A stretch of DNA of 64,000 nt, taken from assembly GCF_024171525.1 (NCBI RefSeq), contig NZ_JALJZY010000011.1, forward strand, positions 14,358 through 78,357, read 5' to 3'. Below, piece by piece: positions 41,809 through 50,741 of this stretch (positions are counted from its first letter, which is position 1; each line of letters starts with the position of its first letter). The DNA is from Neisseriaceae bacterium HSC-16F19. GTDB lineage: Bacteria; Pseudomonadota; Gammaproteobacteria; Burkholderiales; Neisseriaceae. The notes beneath the pieces were generated by a model. That model made no database searches, had not been told where the DNA came from, and worked only from the letters and a program-made list of their open reading frames with translations. A program made the position numbers and the translations under genes.

Positions 41809-42057
41809 ATGGGTTTTATCTGGACCATCTTGGTTGGTTTTGTCGTCGGCGTACTGGCGAAATTCATTCATCCCGGCAAGGAAAACATGGGCTTTATCCT
41901 CACCACCCTGTTGGGCATAGGCGGTGCCATGTTGGCCGGTTATGTCGGTCAGGCCATGGGCTGGTATGCCGCCGGTGAAGGCGCCGGTTTTATCGCCTCC
42001 GTCATCGGCGCCTTTGTGATTTTGTTCGTGTACGGCAAACTCTCCAAAAAGAGCTGA
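41809..42057 (+). CDS. GlsB/YeaQ/YmgE-family stress membrane protein
   Basis: An 82-residue protein with three membrane helices and the family pattern GFIWTILVGFVVGVLAKFIHPGKE, later GFILTTLLGIGGAMLAGYVG (residues 2-25 and 29-48 in shorter segments). Members are induced by general or osmotic stress; biochemical role unknown. A good ribosome site (AGGAAAGG) precedes it. It stands between ACBP and rpoH. Confidence 0.88.
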   Translation: MGFIWTILVGFVVGVLAKFIHPGKENMGFILTTLLGIGGAMLAGYVGQAMGWYAAGEGAGFIASVIGAFVILFVYGKLSKKS

Positions 42058-42074
42058 TAACCGGTCACTCGGGA

Positions 42075-42098
42075 AACGGCGGCCTCAGCCGCCGTTTT
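42075..42098 (+). terminator. Terminator after the GlsB-like gene
   Basis: AACGGCGGC-CTCA-GCCGCCGTTTT, a perfect nine-base stem. Confidence 0.88.
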
Positions 42099-42265
42099 GC
42101 ATTCCTGTCTGCTGCTACAAAACTTTACCGTATCGCTGCAAAAATTCTAATTTTAAACAAAATAATCAATTATTTAATTAAACAATCCTTCGCCATCCTT
42201 GCCTGTCTTAACTGGCTATCTGCCGCATTTTTTGCTAGAATACCCGACAAGTTAACTGGGATTTG

Positions 42266-42287
42266 GCCGCCGCTTCCGGCGGCTTTT
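42266..42287 (+). promoter_or_regulatory. Hairpin in the rpoH leader
   Basis: GCCGCC-GCTTCC-GGCGGC followed by TTTT lies 28 bases before the rpoH start. It could terminate transcription early or mask ribosome entry; a plausible upstream promoter -10, TAGAAT, is at about 42235-42240. Confidence 0.45.
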
Positions 42288-42314
42288 CATGCCCGTATAT
42301 AGAAAAGGAGTGAT

Positions 42315-43163
42315 ATGAATCAAGCATTTGCATTACCCGTGCCCAGCGGCCACGGCAGCTTGGAGCAGTATATTCACACCGTCAACAGCATTCCGCTTTT
42401 GAGCGTTGAAGAAGAGCTGGATTTGGCGCAACGCCATATTGCCGGCGATTTGGAAGCTGCCAAGCAGCTGATTTTGTCGCACCTGCGCGTGGTGGTGTCC
42501 ATTGCCCGCGGTTACGACGGCTACGGTCTCAACCAGGCAGACCTGATTCAGGAGGGCAATATCGGCCTGATGAAGGCGGTGAAACGCTACGAACCCGGTC
42601 GCGGTGCGCGTCTGTTTTCGTTTGCCGTGCACTGGATTAAGGCCGAAATCCACGAATTTATTCTGCGCAACTGGCGCCTGGTGCGCATTGCCACCACCAA
42701 ACCGCAACGCAAGTTGTTTTTCAATCTGCGCAGCATGCGCAAATCCATGTCTGCCCTGAGCGATCAGGAAGCCCAGGACATCGCCGACGATTTGGGCGTT
42801 AAATTGTCCGAAGTGCTGGAAATGGAACAGCGCATGACCGGCAAAGACGTGGCCTTGGTGGGCGACAGCGATGACGAAGACAGCTTCGCGCCCATAGACT
42901 GGCTGGCCGACAACCGCAGCGAGCCGACCCAGGTAATGGCGCAAAAAGCCCATTACGCCCTGCAAACCGAGGGCCTGCACAATGCCTTGGCCAAGCTGGA
43001 CGACCGCAGCCGCCACATTGTGGAAAGCCGCTGGCTGGCCGACGACGGCGGCCTGACCCTGCACGATTTGGCCGGACAATACGGCGTTTCCGCCGAGCGC
43101 ATCCGCCAAATCGAAGCCAAAGCCATGCAGAAACTGCGCGGCTTCCTCAGCGAAGAAGCCTGA
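42315..43163 (+). CDS. rpoH: RNA polymerase sigma-32 factor RpoH
   Basis: Heat-shock sigma factor. The 282-residue protein has region 2 (DLIQEGNIGLMKAVKRYEPGRGARLFSFAVHWIKAEI, in order), the RpoH box QRKLFFNLR that distinguishes sigma-32, and the region 4 helix-turn-helix ending RIRQIEAKAMQKLRGFL. It has a ribosome site AAAAGGAG. The preceding leader contains a GC-rich hairpin with a T-run that may contribute to control. Confidence 0.96.
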   Translation: MNQAFALPVPSGHGSLEQYIHTVNSIPLLSVEEELDLAQRHIAGDLEAAKQLILSHLRVVVSIARGYDGYGLNQADLIQEGNIGLMKAVKRYEPGRGARLFSFAVHWIKAEIHEFILRNWRLVRIATTKPQRKLFFNLRSMRKSMSALSDQEAQDIADDLGVKLSEVLEMEQRMTGKDVALVGDSDDEDSFAPIDWLADNRSEPTQVMAQKAHYALQTEGLHNALAKLDDRSRHIVESRWLADDGGLTLHDLAGQYGVSAERIRQIEAKAMQKLRGFLSEEA

Positions 43164-43177
43164 TTACACGCTGCATC

Positions 43178-43212
43178 AAAAAACAACCCGCTACCGGCGG
43201 GTTGTTTTTTTG
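43178..43212 (+). terminator. rpoH terminator
   Basis: AAACAACCCGC-TACCG-GCGGGTTGTTTTTTT. Confidence 0.9.
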
Positions 43213-43289
43213 TTTTAGCTTCGCAACTGCGCTGCGCAGGCTGCCTGCGGTCTTTGTAAAAGCGGCTTAGTGTAAAAGTGAACAGGTTT

Positions 43290-43368
43290 GTAGGGTGGGG
43301 CATTTATGCCCACCACTTTAAGCATCTGATGATTAAAAGCATTTGGTGGGCATACATGCCCACCCTAC
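43290..43368. repeat. REP family C, inverted pair
   Basis: GTAG plus GGTGGGGCATTTATGCCCACC and an inverted copy GGTGGGCATACATGCCCACC ending in CTAC, between rpoH and mgtE. Confidence 0.82.
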
Positions 43369-43430
43369 GGCTGAATATGCTTGTCTGCGTAAGATTTTAG
43401 AAAGCCACAGGCTGCCTGAAAGCCAAACAT

Positions 43431-44864
43431 CTACAACAAAAACACCGTTGCCAGCCCCAGGAAAATCAAAAAGCCGCCCGAATCGGTGACTGCGGTAATC
43501 AGCACGCTGCTGCCCAAGGCCGGGTCGCGGCCGAATTTGTCCATCCATACCGGTATCAATACCCCCAACGTGGCCGCCAGCAAGAGATTGAGCGTCATGG
43601 CCGCCACCATCACCAAACCGATGCCCAGATTGCCGTACAGTATCCAAGACACGGCGCCCATCACACTGCCCCACAGCAGGCCGTTAACCGTGGCCACGCC
43701 CAGCTCCTTGCGCAGCAGATGCAGTGCCTGGCTGCCGGTAAGCTGGCCGGTGGCCATGGCGCGCACAATCATGGTGATGGTCTGGTTGCCGGAATTGCCG
43801 CCGATACCGGCCACAATCGGCATCAGCGCCGCCAGGGCAACGATTTTTTCGATGCTGCCTTCAAAAGCGCCGATGACCCGGCTGGCGACAAATGCGGTAC
43901 ACAAATTAATGGCCAGCCACACCCAGCGGTTTTTCACCGAGTCCATAATCGGCGCGAACAGGTCTTCCTCTTCTTTCAAACCCGCCATGTTCAACATGTC
44001 CGCCTCGCCTTCTTCGCGGATGACGTCCACCATCTCGTCCACGGTGATGCGGCCGATGAGTTTTTGCGCGGTATCCACCACCGGCGCGGTTACCAAGTCG
44101 TAACGCTCAAACGCCTGCGCCGCTTCTTCGACATCGTCTTCCGGGTGAAACAGCACCACATCGGTGGCCATCACATCGGCCACCAGCGTATCCGGGTCGG
44201 CCACCAACAGCTTGCGTATCGGCAACACCCCTTGCAGCACGTCGTCGTCATCGACCACAAAAATCTTGTCGGTATGGTCGGGCAGGCTGTCGAAGCGGCG
44301 CAGATAGCGCAGCACCACTTCGCAGGTCACATCGGCGCGGATGCTCACCAACTCGAAGTCCATGATGCCGCCGACCTGGTCGTCTTCAAACGACATCGCC
44401 GCAGCCACTTGCGCGCGCTCTTCCTCATCCCGCGTGCTCAGGGCTTCAAACACCACTTCGTGCGGCAAATCCGGCGCCAGTTCGGCCAATTCGTCGGCAT
44501 CCAAATCGTCCACCGCCGCCAACAGCTCGGTCTGCCCCATGGATTCGATCAGGGTTTCGCGCACCGGCTCGGACACTTCCAAGAGCACCTCGCCGTCTTC
44601 TTCCGGCGCCCCCAGCTTCCACACCAGCACCCGCTCTTGCAGCGGCAGCGATTCCAGCACCGTGGCCATATCGGCCGGGTGCAGGTCGTGGACGACGGCC
44701 ACCAGTTCGCTCAAGGCGTGGTTGAGTTCGGGGTCGGACAGGGATTCGCCCAATTCGATTTGGGCATAGACGGGCAGCAGGGACTCGGCCAGCTCGTGGA
44801 TGCGGTCGATGTCGATGTTTAGGCGGGCCAGATCTTTGGCCGCAGACAGGTTTTGTGCGCTCAT
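43431..44864 (-). CDS. mgtE: Magnesium transporter MgtE
   Basis: A 477-residue Mg2+ channel: N-terminal helical domain (about 25-150) with the LHPADMATVLESLP signature, two CBS domains that sense cytosolic Mg2+ (about 155-275), and five membrane helices from residue 305 containing GIGGNSGNQTITMIVRAMATG, the pore signature in part. Length and order are standard. Function is gated Mg2+ (and possibly Co2+) uptake. Confidence 0.94.
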   Translation of the reverse strand: MSAQNLSAAKDLARLNIDIDRIHELAESLLPVYAQIELGESLSDPELNHALSELVAVVHDLHPADMATVLESLPLQERVLVWKLGAPEEDGEVLLEVSEPVRETLIESMGQTELLAAVDDLDADELAELAPDLPHEVVFEALSTRDEEERAQVAAAMSFEDDQVGGIMDFELVSIRADVTCEVVLRYLRRFDSLPDHTDKIFVVDDDDVLQGVLPIRKLLVADPDTLVADVMATDVVLFHPEDDVEEAAQAFERYDLVTAPVVDTAQKLIGRITVDEMVDVIREEGEADMLNMAGLKEEEDLFAPIMDSVKNRWVWLAINLCTAFVASRVIGAFEGSIEKIVALAALMPIVAGIGGNSGNQTITMIVRAMATGQLTGSQALHLLRKELGVATVNGLLWGSVMGAVSWILYGNLGIGLVMVAAMTLNLLLAATLGVLIPVWMDKFGRDPALGSSVLITAVTDSGGFLIFLGLATVFLL

Positions 44865-45212
44865 ATTCGCTCCGCCGCAAAGGCGGTAGCGCCTACGGCT
44901 TAAGTGAAGGACGGGTCAGGACGGGAAAACAGCTGACTGGGTGGTTCCATGGCGGTAAGCCTGCGCTTTCATACAGGCCGACAATTGAAAACGGGCGCGA
45001 TTGTACACGGGTTTAATGCAAAAACCTATGCGTAACGTCAATAAAGGCTGCCTGAAAACTTTTCAGGCAGCCTTTTCAAGCTTATCAATCAGGTTTTATA
45101 GTCGAACAAAATAAGAACGAGACAAGGCAGCAAAAAAGCCGCGAGCGCAGCGAAGTCCCGTGGGACAGACAGTACAGATAGTACGGCAAGGCGTAGCAAC
45201 GCCGTATCGTTC
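44865..45212. other. Intergenic region mgtE-prlC
   Basis: This 348-bp gap holds the mgtE upstream region, a DUS-pair terminator (45043-45076) and most of a Correia-like element (45097-45230). No gene is seen. Confidence 0.7.
45043..45076 (-). terminator. DUS-pair terminator downstream of prlC
   Basis: AAAGGCTGCCTGAAAA and its inverted copy, with T residues on either strand. Confidence 0.75.
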
Positions 45213-45230
45213 TTATTTTGAATGACTATA
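45097..45230 (+). mobile_element. Correia-like element, copy 4 (long form)
   Basis: A 134-bp form from TATAGTCGAACAAAATAAG to TTATTTTGAATGACTATA. Compared with copy 3 it has about 30 extra bases (AAGCCGCGAGCGCAGCGAAG region) in the middle. Its right end supplies the last five codons and stop of prlC. Confidence 0.8.
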
Positions 45231-47330
45231 AGCCGCGTCTTCATCAAAACCGCTATGCCGCAGCAAGGCATCGATTTGCGGGGCGCGGCCGCGGAAGGCG
45301 TGGAAGGAATCCGCCGCCGGACGGCTGCCGCCCACGGCCAAAATTTCGCGGTGGAAACGCTTGCCCACGGCGGCCAAATCATCTTCTTCTTCAAAAGCGG
45401 CATAGGCGTCCGCACTCAAGACCTCCGCCCAGGCATAGCTGTAATACCCCGCCGCATAACCGCCGGCAAAAATATGGCCGAAAGAATGGGCAAAACGGTT
45501 GTAGGCGGGCGGATGAATCACCGCCACTTCGGCGCGCACATCGTGCAGGGTCTGCATCCAGTCCGCATCTTTTTGGGTATGGATCAGCATATCAAACAAG
45601 GCAAACTCCATCTGCCGCACCATAAACAGCCCGCGCTGGAAATTTTTCGCCGCCAGCATTTTGTCGAACAGCGCCTGCGGCAGGGTGCTGCCGTCGTGTT
45701 CATGGCGGCTCATAGCGGCGAGCACTTCGTATTGCCACACAAAGTTTTCCATAAACTGGCTGGGCAGCTCCACCGCATCCCATTCCACGCCGTTGATGCC
45801 GGATACGCCCAATTCGTCCACCTGGGTGAGCAAATGGTGCAGGCCGTGGCCCATTTCGTGAAACAGGGTGGTGATTTCGTCATGGCTCAGATAGGCCGGT
45901 TTGCCGCCGGAGGGCGGGGTGAAATTGCACACCAGATAAGCCACCGGGGTTTGGATATGGCCTGTGTGGCTGCCTGAAACAAAACGGCGGCGGCCGCGAT
46001 AGTCGTTCATCCACGCACCGCTGCGTTTGCCTTCGCGCGCATAGAGATCCAGATACACGCCGCCAATGACCGCGCCGCCCTGCTCCAACTCGAAATAACG
46101 CACATCCGGATGCCAGACGGGCACGCTTTTTTCCATCAGATTGACGCGGTAGAGGCGGCTGATCAGCTCAAACAGGCCGTGCAATACATGGTCGGCGGGG
46201 AAATACTGTTTGACTTCGGTTTCGCTGAAAGCGTATTTGGCCTGGCGCAGTTTTTCGCTGGCATAGGCCACATCCCAAGGTTGCAAGTCGTCCAAGCCCA
46301 GTTCGGCGGCGGCAAAGGCGCGTACTTCGGCCAAATCGCGCTCGGCAAAGGGTTTGGCACGACGGGCGAGGTCGCGCACAAAGCCTAAGACTTCGTCCGC
46401 CGAAGCGGCCATTTTGGTGGCCAGCGACAAATCGGCGTAATGTGCAAAACCCAAGAGCTCGGCCTCGCGCTGGATAATGGCCAGACGGCGCTGAATCAGG
46501 CCGGTATTGTCCCAGGACTCGGGGCCGAGTTCGCTGGCACGGGTGACATAGGCGTGGTACACCGCCTCGCGCAAGGCGCGGTTGTGGGCATATTGCACCA
46601 CCGCCAGATAATGCGGCATTTGCAGGCCGATTTTGTAGCCGCTGCGGCCTTCTGCGGCGGCTGCGGCGGCAAACATGGCCAGGGCGTCTTCAGGCAGCCC
46701 GGTGAGCGCGCTGTCGGCGGCCAAATCGGTCTCTGCTGCGGGGGCGGCTACGCTGTCCGGATAGGCATGCAGCGCGGCGGCATGGTCGAAATAAAGGGCA
46801 AAGGCATCGGTGGCATCGAGCACGTTTTGCGAGAATTGTGCCGCCAGTTGGGCGCCTTCGCTTTGCAGGGCGGCAAATTCGGCCTGCTCGTCCGCCGCCA
46901 GCTCGGCACCGCTGAGCACGAAATCGCGCAAATCGTTGTTGAGCTTGGTTTGTTGCGCCTGACTCAGACGCGCGAATTCCGGTGCGGCGTGTATGGCTTT
47001 GAAACGCTGGTACAGCACGATGTCTTGGCCGATGGCAGTAAAGAAATCGGTGACTTCCGGCATCAGGCGGTTGTAGGCGGCGCGCAATTCGGGGGTATCG
47101 GCCACGCTGTTCAGATGCGCCACCACGCCCCAAATGCGGCCTACACGCTCGGTGATGTCGGTGAGCGCTTCCACGGTATTATCCCAAGTGGCGGTTTCTT
47201 CTGCCTTAATCGCTTCAATGCGCGTGCGGGCTTCAGACATGGCGGTGCGCAAAGCCGGCTCGATATCGGCCACGGCCACGGCATCAAAACGCGGCTCGTC
47301 GTGCAGGTTTAACAGAATATTGTCGGACAT
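45213..47330 (-). CDS. prlC: Oligopeptidase A
   Basis: A 705-residue M3-family zinc peptidase that degrades signal peptides and other oligopeptides in the cytosol. The zinc site FHEMGHGLHHLL is intact with the downstream glutamate in NGVEWDAVELPSQ. The final residues YSHSK and the TAA stop are encoded by a Correia-like element, so the native C-terminus probably ended near GFDEDAA. An in-frame DUS encodes VSGSH in the middle of the protein. A second Correia-like element in the opposite orientation lies upstream of the start. Confidence 0.94.
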   Translation of the reverse strand: MSDNILLNLHDEPRFDAVAVADIEPALRTAMSEARTRIEAIKAEETATWDNTVEALTDITERVGRIWGVVAHLNSVADTPELRAAYNRLMPEVTDFFTAIGQDIVLYQRFKAIHAAPEFARLSQAQQTKLNNDLRDFVLSGAELAADEQAEFAALQSEGAQLAAQFSQNVLDATDAFALYFDHAAALHAYPDSVAAPAAETDLAADSALTGLPEDALAMFAAAAAAEGRSGYKIGLQMPHYLAVVQYAHNRALREAVYHAYVTRASELGPESWDNTGLIQRRLAIIQREAELLGFAHYADLSLATKMAASADEVLGFVRDLARRAKPFAERDLAEVRAFAAAELGLDDLQPWDVAYASEKLRQAKYAFSETEVKQYFPADHVLHGLFELISRLYRVNLMEKSVPVWHPDVRYFELEQGGAVIGGVYLDLYAREGKRSGAWMNDYRGRRRFVSGSHTGHIQTPVAYLVCNFTPPSGGKPAYLSHDEITTLFHEMGHGLHHLLTQVDELGVSGINGVEWDAVELPSQFMENFVWQYEVLAAMSRHEHDGSTLPQALFDKMLAAKNFQRGLFMVRQMEFALFDMLIHTQKDADWMQTLHDVRAEVAVIHPPAYNRFAHSFGHIFAGGYAAGYYSYAWAEVLSADAYAAFEEEDDLAAVGKRFHREILAVGGSRPAADSFHAFRGRAPQIDALLRHSGFDEDAAYSHSK

Positions 47331-47352
47331 AAAATCTCCTGAACATCGTCAT

Positions 47353-47449
47353 CTAAAATAAGTATGATACCGCGTTGCTGCGCCTTGCCGTACTATCTGT
47401 ACTGTCTGCGGCTTGCTGCCTTGTCTCATTCTTATTTTATTCGACTATA
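47353..47449 (-). mobile_element. Correia-like element, copy 5
   Basis: About 97 bp with GTACTATCTGTACTGTCTGC, TTGCTGCCTTGTCTCATTC and the terminus TTATTTTATTCGACTATA; the left terminus is degraded. It is inverted relative to copy 4, so prlC lies between two inverted elements. Confidence 0.78.
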
Positions 47450-47528
47450 GGTGTGGAAAACCGCCCACGGGGGCGGTTTGGGATGGGTTTAATGTGCGTG
47501 CAACAGCACACATTTCAAGTACCGAATC

Positions 47529-48803
47529 TCAACGGCCTATGGCCTTGGCACCGATGTCACGGCGGTACTGCATGCCTTCAAAACGGATGGCATCCACACC
47601 GCGATAGGCCGCCGCTTGCGCTGCCGCCACATCGCCGCCCAAACCGACCACGCACAGCACACGGCCGCCGTTGGTGACCACGGCACCGGCTTCATTATGG
47701 GCGGTACCGGCATGAAACACCTTGCTGCCGGCCGCTTCTGCCGCGGCCAAACCGTGAATCTCATCGCCTTTTTGCGGGCTGTCGGGATAACCGGCAGCAG
47801 CCAGTACCACACCCACGGCGGCCTGAGGCTTCCACTGCGCCGTGGTTTGATCCAGTTTGCGCGCCAAGGCTGCCTGAATCAAATCAACAAAGTCGCTGTC
47901 CAAACGGCTCATAACCGGTTGGGTTTCCGGGTCGCCGAAACGGCAGTTGAATTCGATGGTATAGGGCGCACCCATCTCATCTATCATCAGGCCGGCATAG
48001 AGAAAACCGGTGAATTCGCAACCGTCGGCCTGCATGCCGCGCACGGTGGGCAGAATAATCTCGTCCATCACACGCTGATACACCGCTTCGGTCACCACCG
48101 GTGCCGGGCTGTAAGCACCCATGCCGCCGGTATTGGGGCCCAAGTCCTGTTCCAGCAGACGTTTGTGATCTTGGCTGGTGGCCATGGGCAATACATGCTC
48201 GCCGTCCACCATTACAATAAAGCTGGCTTCTTCGCCGCTGAGGAAGTCTTCAATCACCACCCGCGCACCGGCATCGCCCATTTTATTGCCCAAAAGCATA
48301 TCGTCGATGGCCGCATGCGCCTGCTTCAGGGTTTCCGCCACAATCACGCCTTTGCCCGCCGCCAGACCGTCGGCCTTGATGACGATGGGGGCGCCGCGCT
48401 CATCCACATAAGCATGGGCGGCCTCGGCATCGCTGAAGGTTTGGTATTGCGCGGTGGGAATGCCGTGGCGTGCCATAAAGGCTTTGGCGAAATCTTTGGA
48501 GCTTTCCAGCTGCGCCGCCGCTTGGGTGGGGCCGAAAATCGGCAGACCGGCGGCACGGAAATCATCGACGATGCCTGCCGCCAACGGTGCTTCCGGGCCG
48601 ACCACGGTAAAGGCAATGTTTTCGCGGCGACAGAAATCAATCAGATCTTCATGTTGGCTCAAAGCCAGATTGCTGAGCTTGGCTTCGGTGGCGGTACCGG
48701 CATTGCCGGGAGCCACAAAAACGGTTTCCACTTGCAGCGATTGCGCCAGTTTCCAAGCTAGGGCGTGTTCGCGGCCGCCACTGCCGATTAACAGAATTTT
48801 CAT
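47529..48803 (-). CDS. purD: Phosphoribosylamine-glycine ligase
   Basis: PurD (GARS) joins glycine to phosphoribosylamine using ATP, the second step of purine synthesis. The 424-residue protein has the N-terminal MKILLIGSGGREHALAW, the ATP-grasp segments PIVIKADGLAAGKGVIVA and LGPNTGGMGAYSP, and the C-terminal domain. Length is standard. It is followed 111 bp upstream by lysS on the same strand. Confidence 0.96.
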   Translation of the reverse strand: MKILLIGSGGREHALAWKLAQSLQVETVFVAPGNAGTATEAKLSNLALSQHEDLIDFCRRENIAFTVVGPEAPLAAGIVDDFRAAGLPIFGPTQAAAQLESSKDFAKAFMARHGIPTAQYQTFSDAEAAHAYVDERGAPIVIKADGLAAGKGVIVAETLKQAHAAIDDMLLGNKMGDAGARVVIEDFLSGEEASFIVMVDGEHVLPMATSQDHKRLLEQDLGPNTGGMGAYSPAPVVTEAVYQRVMDEIILPTVRGMQADGCEFTGFLYAGLMIDEMGAPYTIEFNCRFGDPETQPVMSRLDSDFVDLIQAALARKLDQTTAQWKPQAAVGVVLAAAGYPDSPQKGDEIHGLAAAEAAGSKVFHAGTAHNEAGAVVTNGGRVLCVVGLGGDVAAAQAAAYRGVDAIRFEGMQYRRDIGAKAIGR

Positions 48804-48863
48804 AATGACGGATTCCTTTACAGATGGGCCGCATGGGTACGGTATGCAGCCGGTTGTTTATGG

Positions 48864-48893
48864 CAGGCTGCCTGAAAACCTTTCAGGCAGCCT
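48864..48893 (-). terminator. DUS-pair terminator downstream of lysS
   Basis: CAGGCTGCCTGAAAACC and an inverted DUS followed by AT-rich sequence. Confidence 0.7.
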
Positions 48894-48914
48894 TATTATC
48901 ACAGCAGCAACACC

Positions 48915-50426
48915 TTATTCCGGCCGCATCTGCGGGAACAACACCACATCGCGGATGGTTTGCGCGTCGGTAAGCAGCATCACCAAGCGGTCGATGCCGA
49001 TGCCGCAACCGCCGGTGGGCGGCAGGCCGTATTCCATGGCGCGGATGTAGTCGGCGTCGTAATGCATGGCTTCGTCGTCACCGGCGTCTTTCTGCGCCAC
49101 CTGCGCTTTGAAACGCGCGGCTTGGTCTTCGGGGTCGTTCAACTCGGAATAGCCGTTGGCCAGTTCGCGGCCGACCACAAACAATTCAAAACGCTCGGTC
49201 AGGCCGGGCTGGCTGTCGGAAGCGCGCGCCAGCGGCGACACTTCCACCGGGTAATCGACGATAAAGGTCGGGTTCCACAGCTGGCTCTCGGCACAGCCTT
49301 CAAACAACGCCAGTTGCAGGCTGCCGATGCCGCCGGCACGCGGCAGGGCTTCACCGTGTTTGACGATTTCCTGCTTCAGCCATGCCTCGTCATTCAGCTG
49401 TGCATCGGTGTAATGCGGATTGTATTTTTTAATGGCTTCCACAATGGTCAGGCGCTCGAAAGGGCTTTCCAAATCCACTTCGCGGCCGTTGTAGCGGATG
49501 TTCAGGCTGCCGCACACGGTTTGCGCGGCGGCGCGGATCACGCCCTCGGTCATGGCCATCATGCGCTGGTAGGTGCAATAGGCTTCGTAGAATTCCATCA
49601 TGGTGAATTCGGGATTGTGGCGCACCGACATGCCTTCGTTACGGAAGCTGCGGTTGATTTCAAACACGCGCTCCAAACCGCCCACCACCAGGCGTTTCAG
49701 GTACAACTCCGGCGCAATGCGCAGATACAGCGGAATATCCAGCGCATTGTGGTGGGTGACGAAGGGTTTGGCAGCGGCACCGCCGGGGATGGGGTGCATC
49801 ATCGGCGTTTCCACTTCCAGATAACGCTCGCCCACCATGTAGTTGCGCACTGCCTGCACAATCTGGCTGCGCTTGATAAACACCTCGCGCGATTCGGGAT
49901 TGGCAATCAGATCCACATAACGCTGGCGGTATTTGGTTTCCTGGTCAGAGAGGCCCTTGTGCTTGTCCGGCAGCGGACGCAGCGATTTGGTCAGCAGGCG
50001 GATGTTCGCCACGCGCACGGTCAGTTCGCCATGATTGGTTTTGAAAAGCGTACCCTCGGCGGCGACGATATCGCCCATATCCCAGTGCTTGAAGGCTTCG
50101 TGCGCCGCTTCGCCCACACCCTGATTGTTGATGTAGAGCTGGATTTGGCCGGAAACGTCCTGAATGGTGGCAAAACTGGCCTTGCCCATGGCACGCTTGA
50201 GCAGCATGCGTCCGGCCACTTTCACCGCCACGTTTTGCGGGTCCAGGGTTTCCTTGTCCAGGCTGCCGTATTGCGCCTGCAAATCGGCGGCAAAGCTGTC
50301 GCGTTCAAAATCGTTGGGGAAGGCCACGCCTTCGGCACGCAGGGCATGCAGTTTCTCGCGGCGCAAGGCGATGATCTGGTTTTCGTCCAACTGGGTTTCT
50401 TCGGTGTGCGGGGTCTGTTCGCTCAT
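48915..50426 (-). CDS. lysS: Lysyl-tRNA synthetase, class II
   Basis: Charges tRNA-Lys. The 503-residue class II enzyme has an N-terminal OB-fold anticodon domain (VAGRMLLKRAMGKASFATIQD), motif 1 near FLEVETPMMHPIPGGA-like YLEVETPMMHPIPGGAAA, motif 2 FRNEGMSVRHNPEFTMMEFY and motif 3 GGCGIGIDRLVMLLT. Length is standard. Confidence 0.97.
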   Translation of the reverse strand: MSEQTPHTEETQLDENQIIALRREKLHALRAEGVAFPNDFERDSFAADLQAQYGSLDKETLDPQNVAVKVAGRMLLKRAMGKASFATIQDVSGQIQLYINNQGVGEAAHEAFKHWDMGDIVAAEGTLFKTNHGELTVRVANIRLLTKSLRPLPDKHKGLSDQETKYRQRYVDLIANPESREVFIKRSQIVQAVRNYMVGERYLEVETPMMHPIPGGAAAKPFVTHHNALDIPLYLRIAPELYLKRLVVGGLERVFEINRSFRNEGMSVRHNPEFTMMEFYEAYCTYQRMMAMTEGVIRAAAQTVCGSLNIRYNGREVDLESPFERLTIVEAIKKYNPHYTDAQLNDEAWLKQEIVKHGEALPRAGGIGSLQLALFEGCAESQLWNPTFIVDYPVEVSPLARASDSQPGLTERFELFVVGRELANGYSELNDPEDQAARFKAQVAQKDAGDDEAMHYDADYIRAMEYGLPPTGGCGIGIDRLVMLLTDAQTIRDVVLFPQMRPE

Positions 50427-50524
50427 GGTGTTCTCGATGATTCAAGGGTTTTCAGGCAGCCGGGCGGGGTCTGTGTTTAGGCTTGGGCTTGGCAAACCTG
50501 TTTATGACAACAAAAACAGGGGCA

Positions 50525-50603
50525 GTAGGGTGGGCATTCCTGCCCACCTTTTTGCGCGGCTGATAATCCAAAATGGCTTGGTGGGCAAGAATGCCCACCC
50601 TAC
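50525..50603. repeat. REP family C, inverted pair
   Basis: GTAG plus GGTGGGCATTCCTGCCCACC and an inverted copy ending in CTAC. Confidence 0.82.
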
Positions 50604-50698
50604 GGCTGCTATATTGTGGCTACCTGAAAAAATCCGGCTTGGGTTTTCAAACCGCCTATTTTACCCCATAACCCTTCCGCACCGCAGCATCGGCCCTA

Positions 50699-50729
50699 AA
50701 AAAGCAGCCGCTTTGTAGCGGCTGCCTGT
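50699..50729 (-). terminator. Terminator of the Ser/Thr signalling operon
   Basis: The minus strand has AGCCGCT-ACA-AAGCGGCT followed by CTTTTTTA, immediately after the last gene. Confidence 0.82.
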
Positions 50730-50741
50730 TTGTGTGTGGCT

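Larger units (their letters stand above)
50427..50741. other. Intergenic region FHA gene-lysS
   Basis: This 315-bp gap holds a DUS just upstream of lysS, a family C REP pair (50525-50603) and the terminator of the FHA gene (50699-50729). No gene is seen. Confidence 0.7.
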
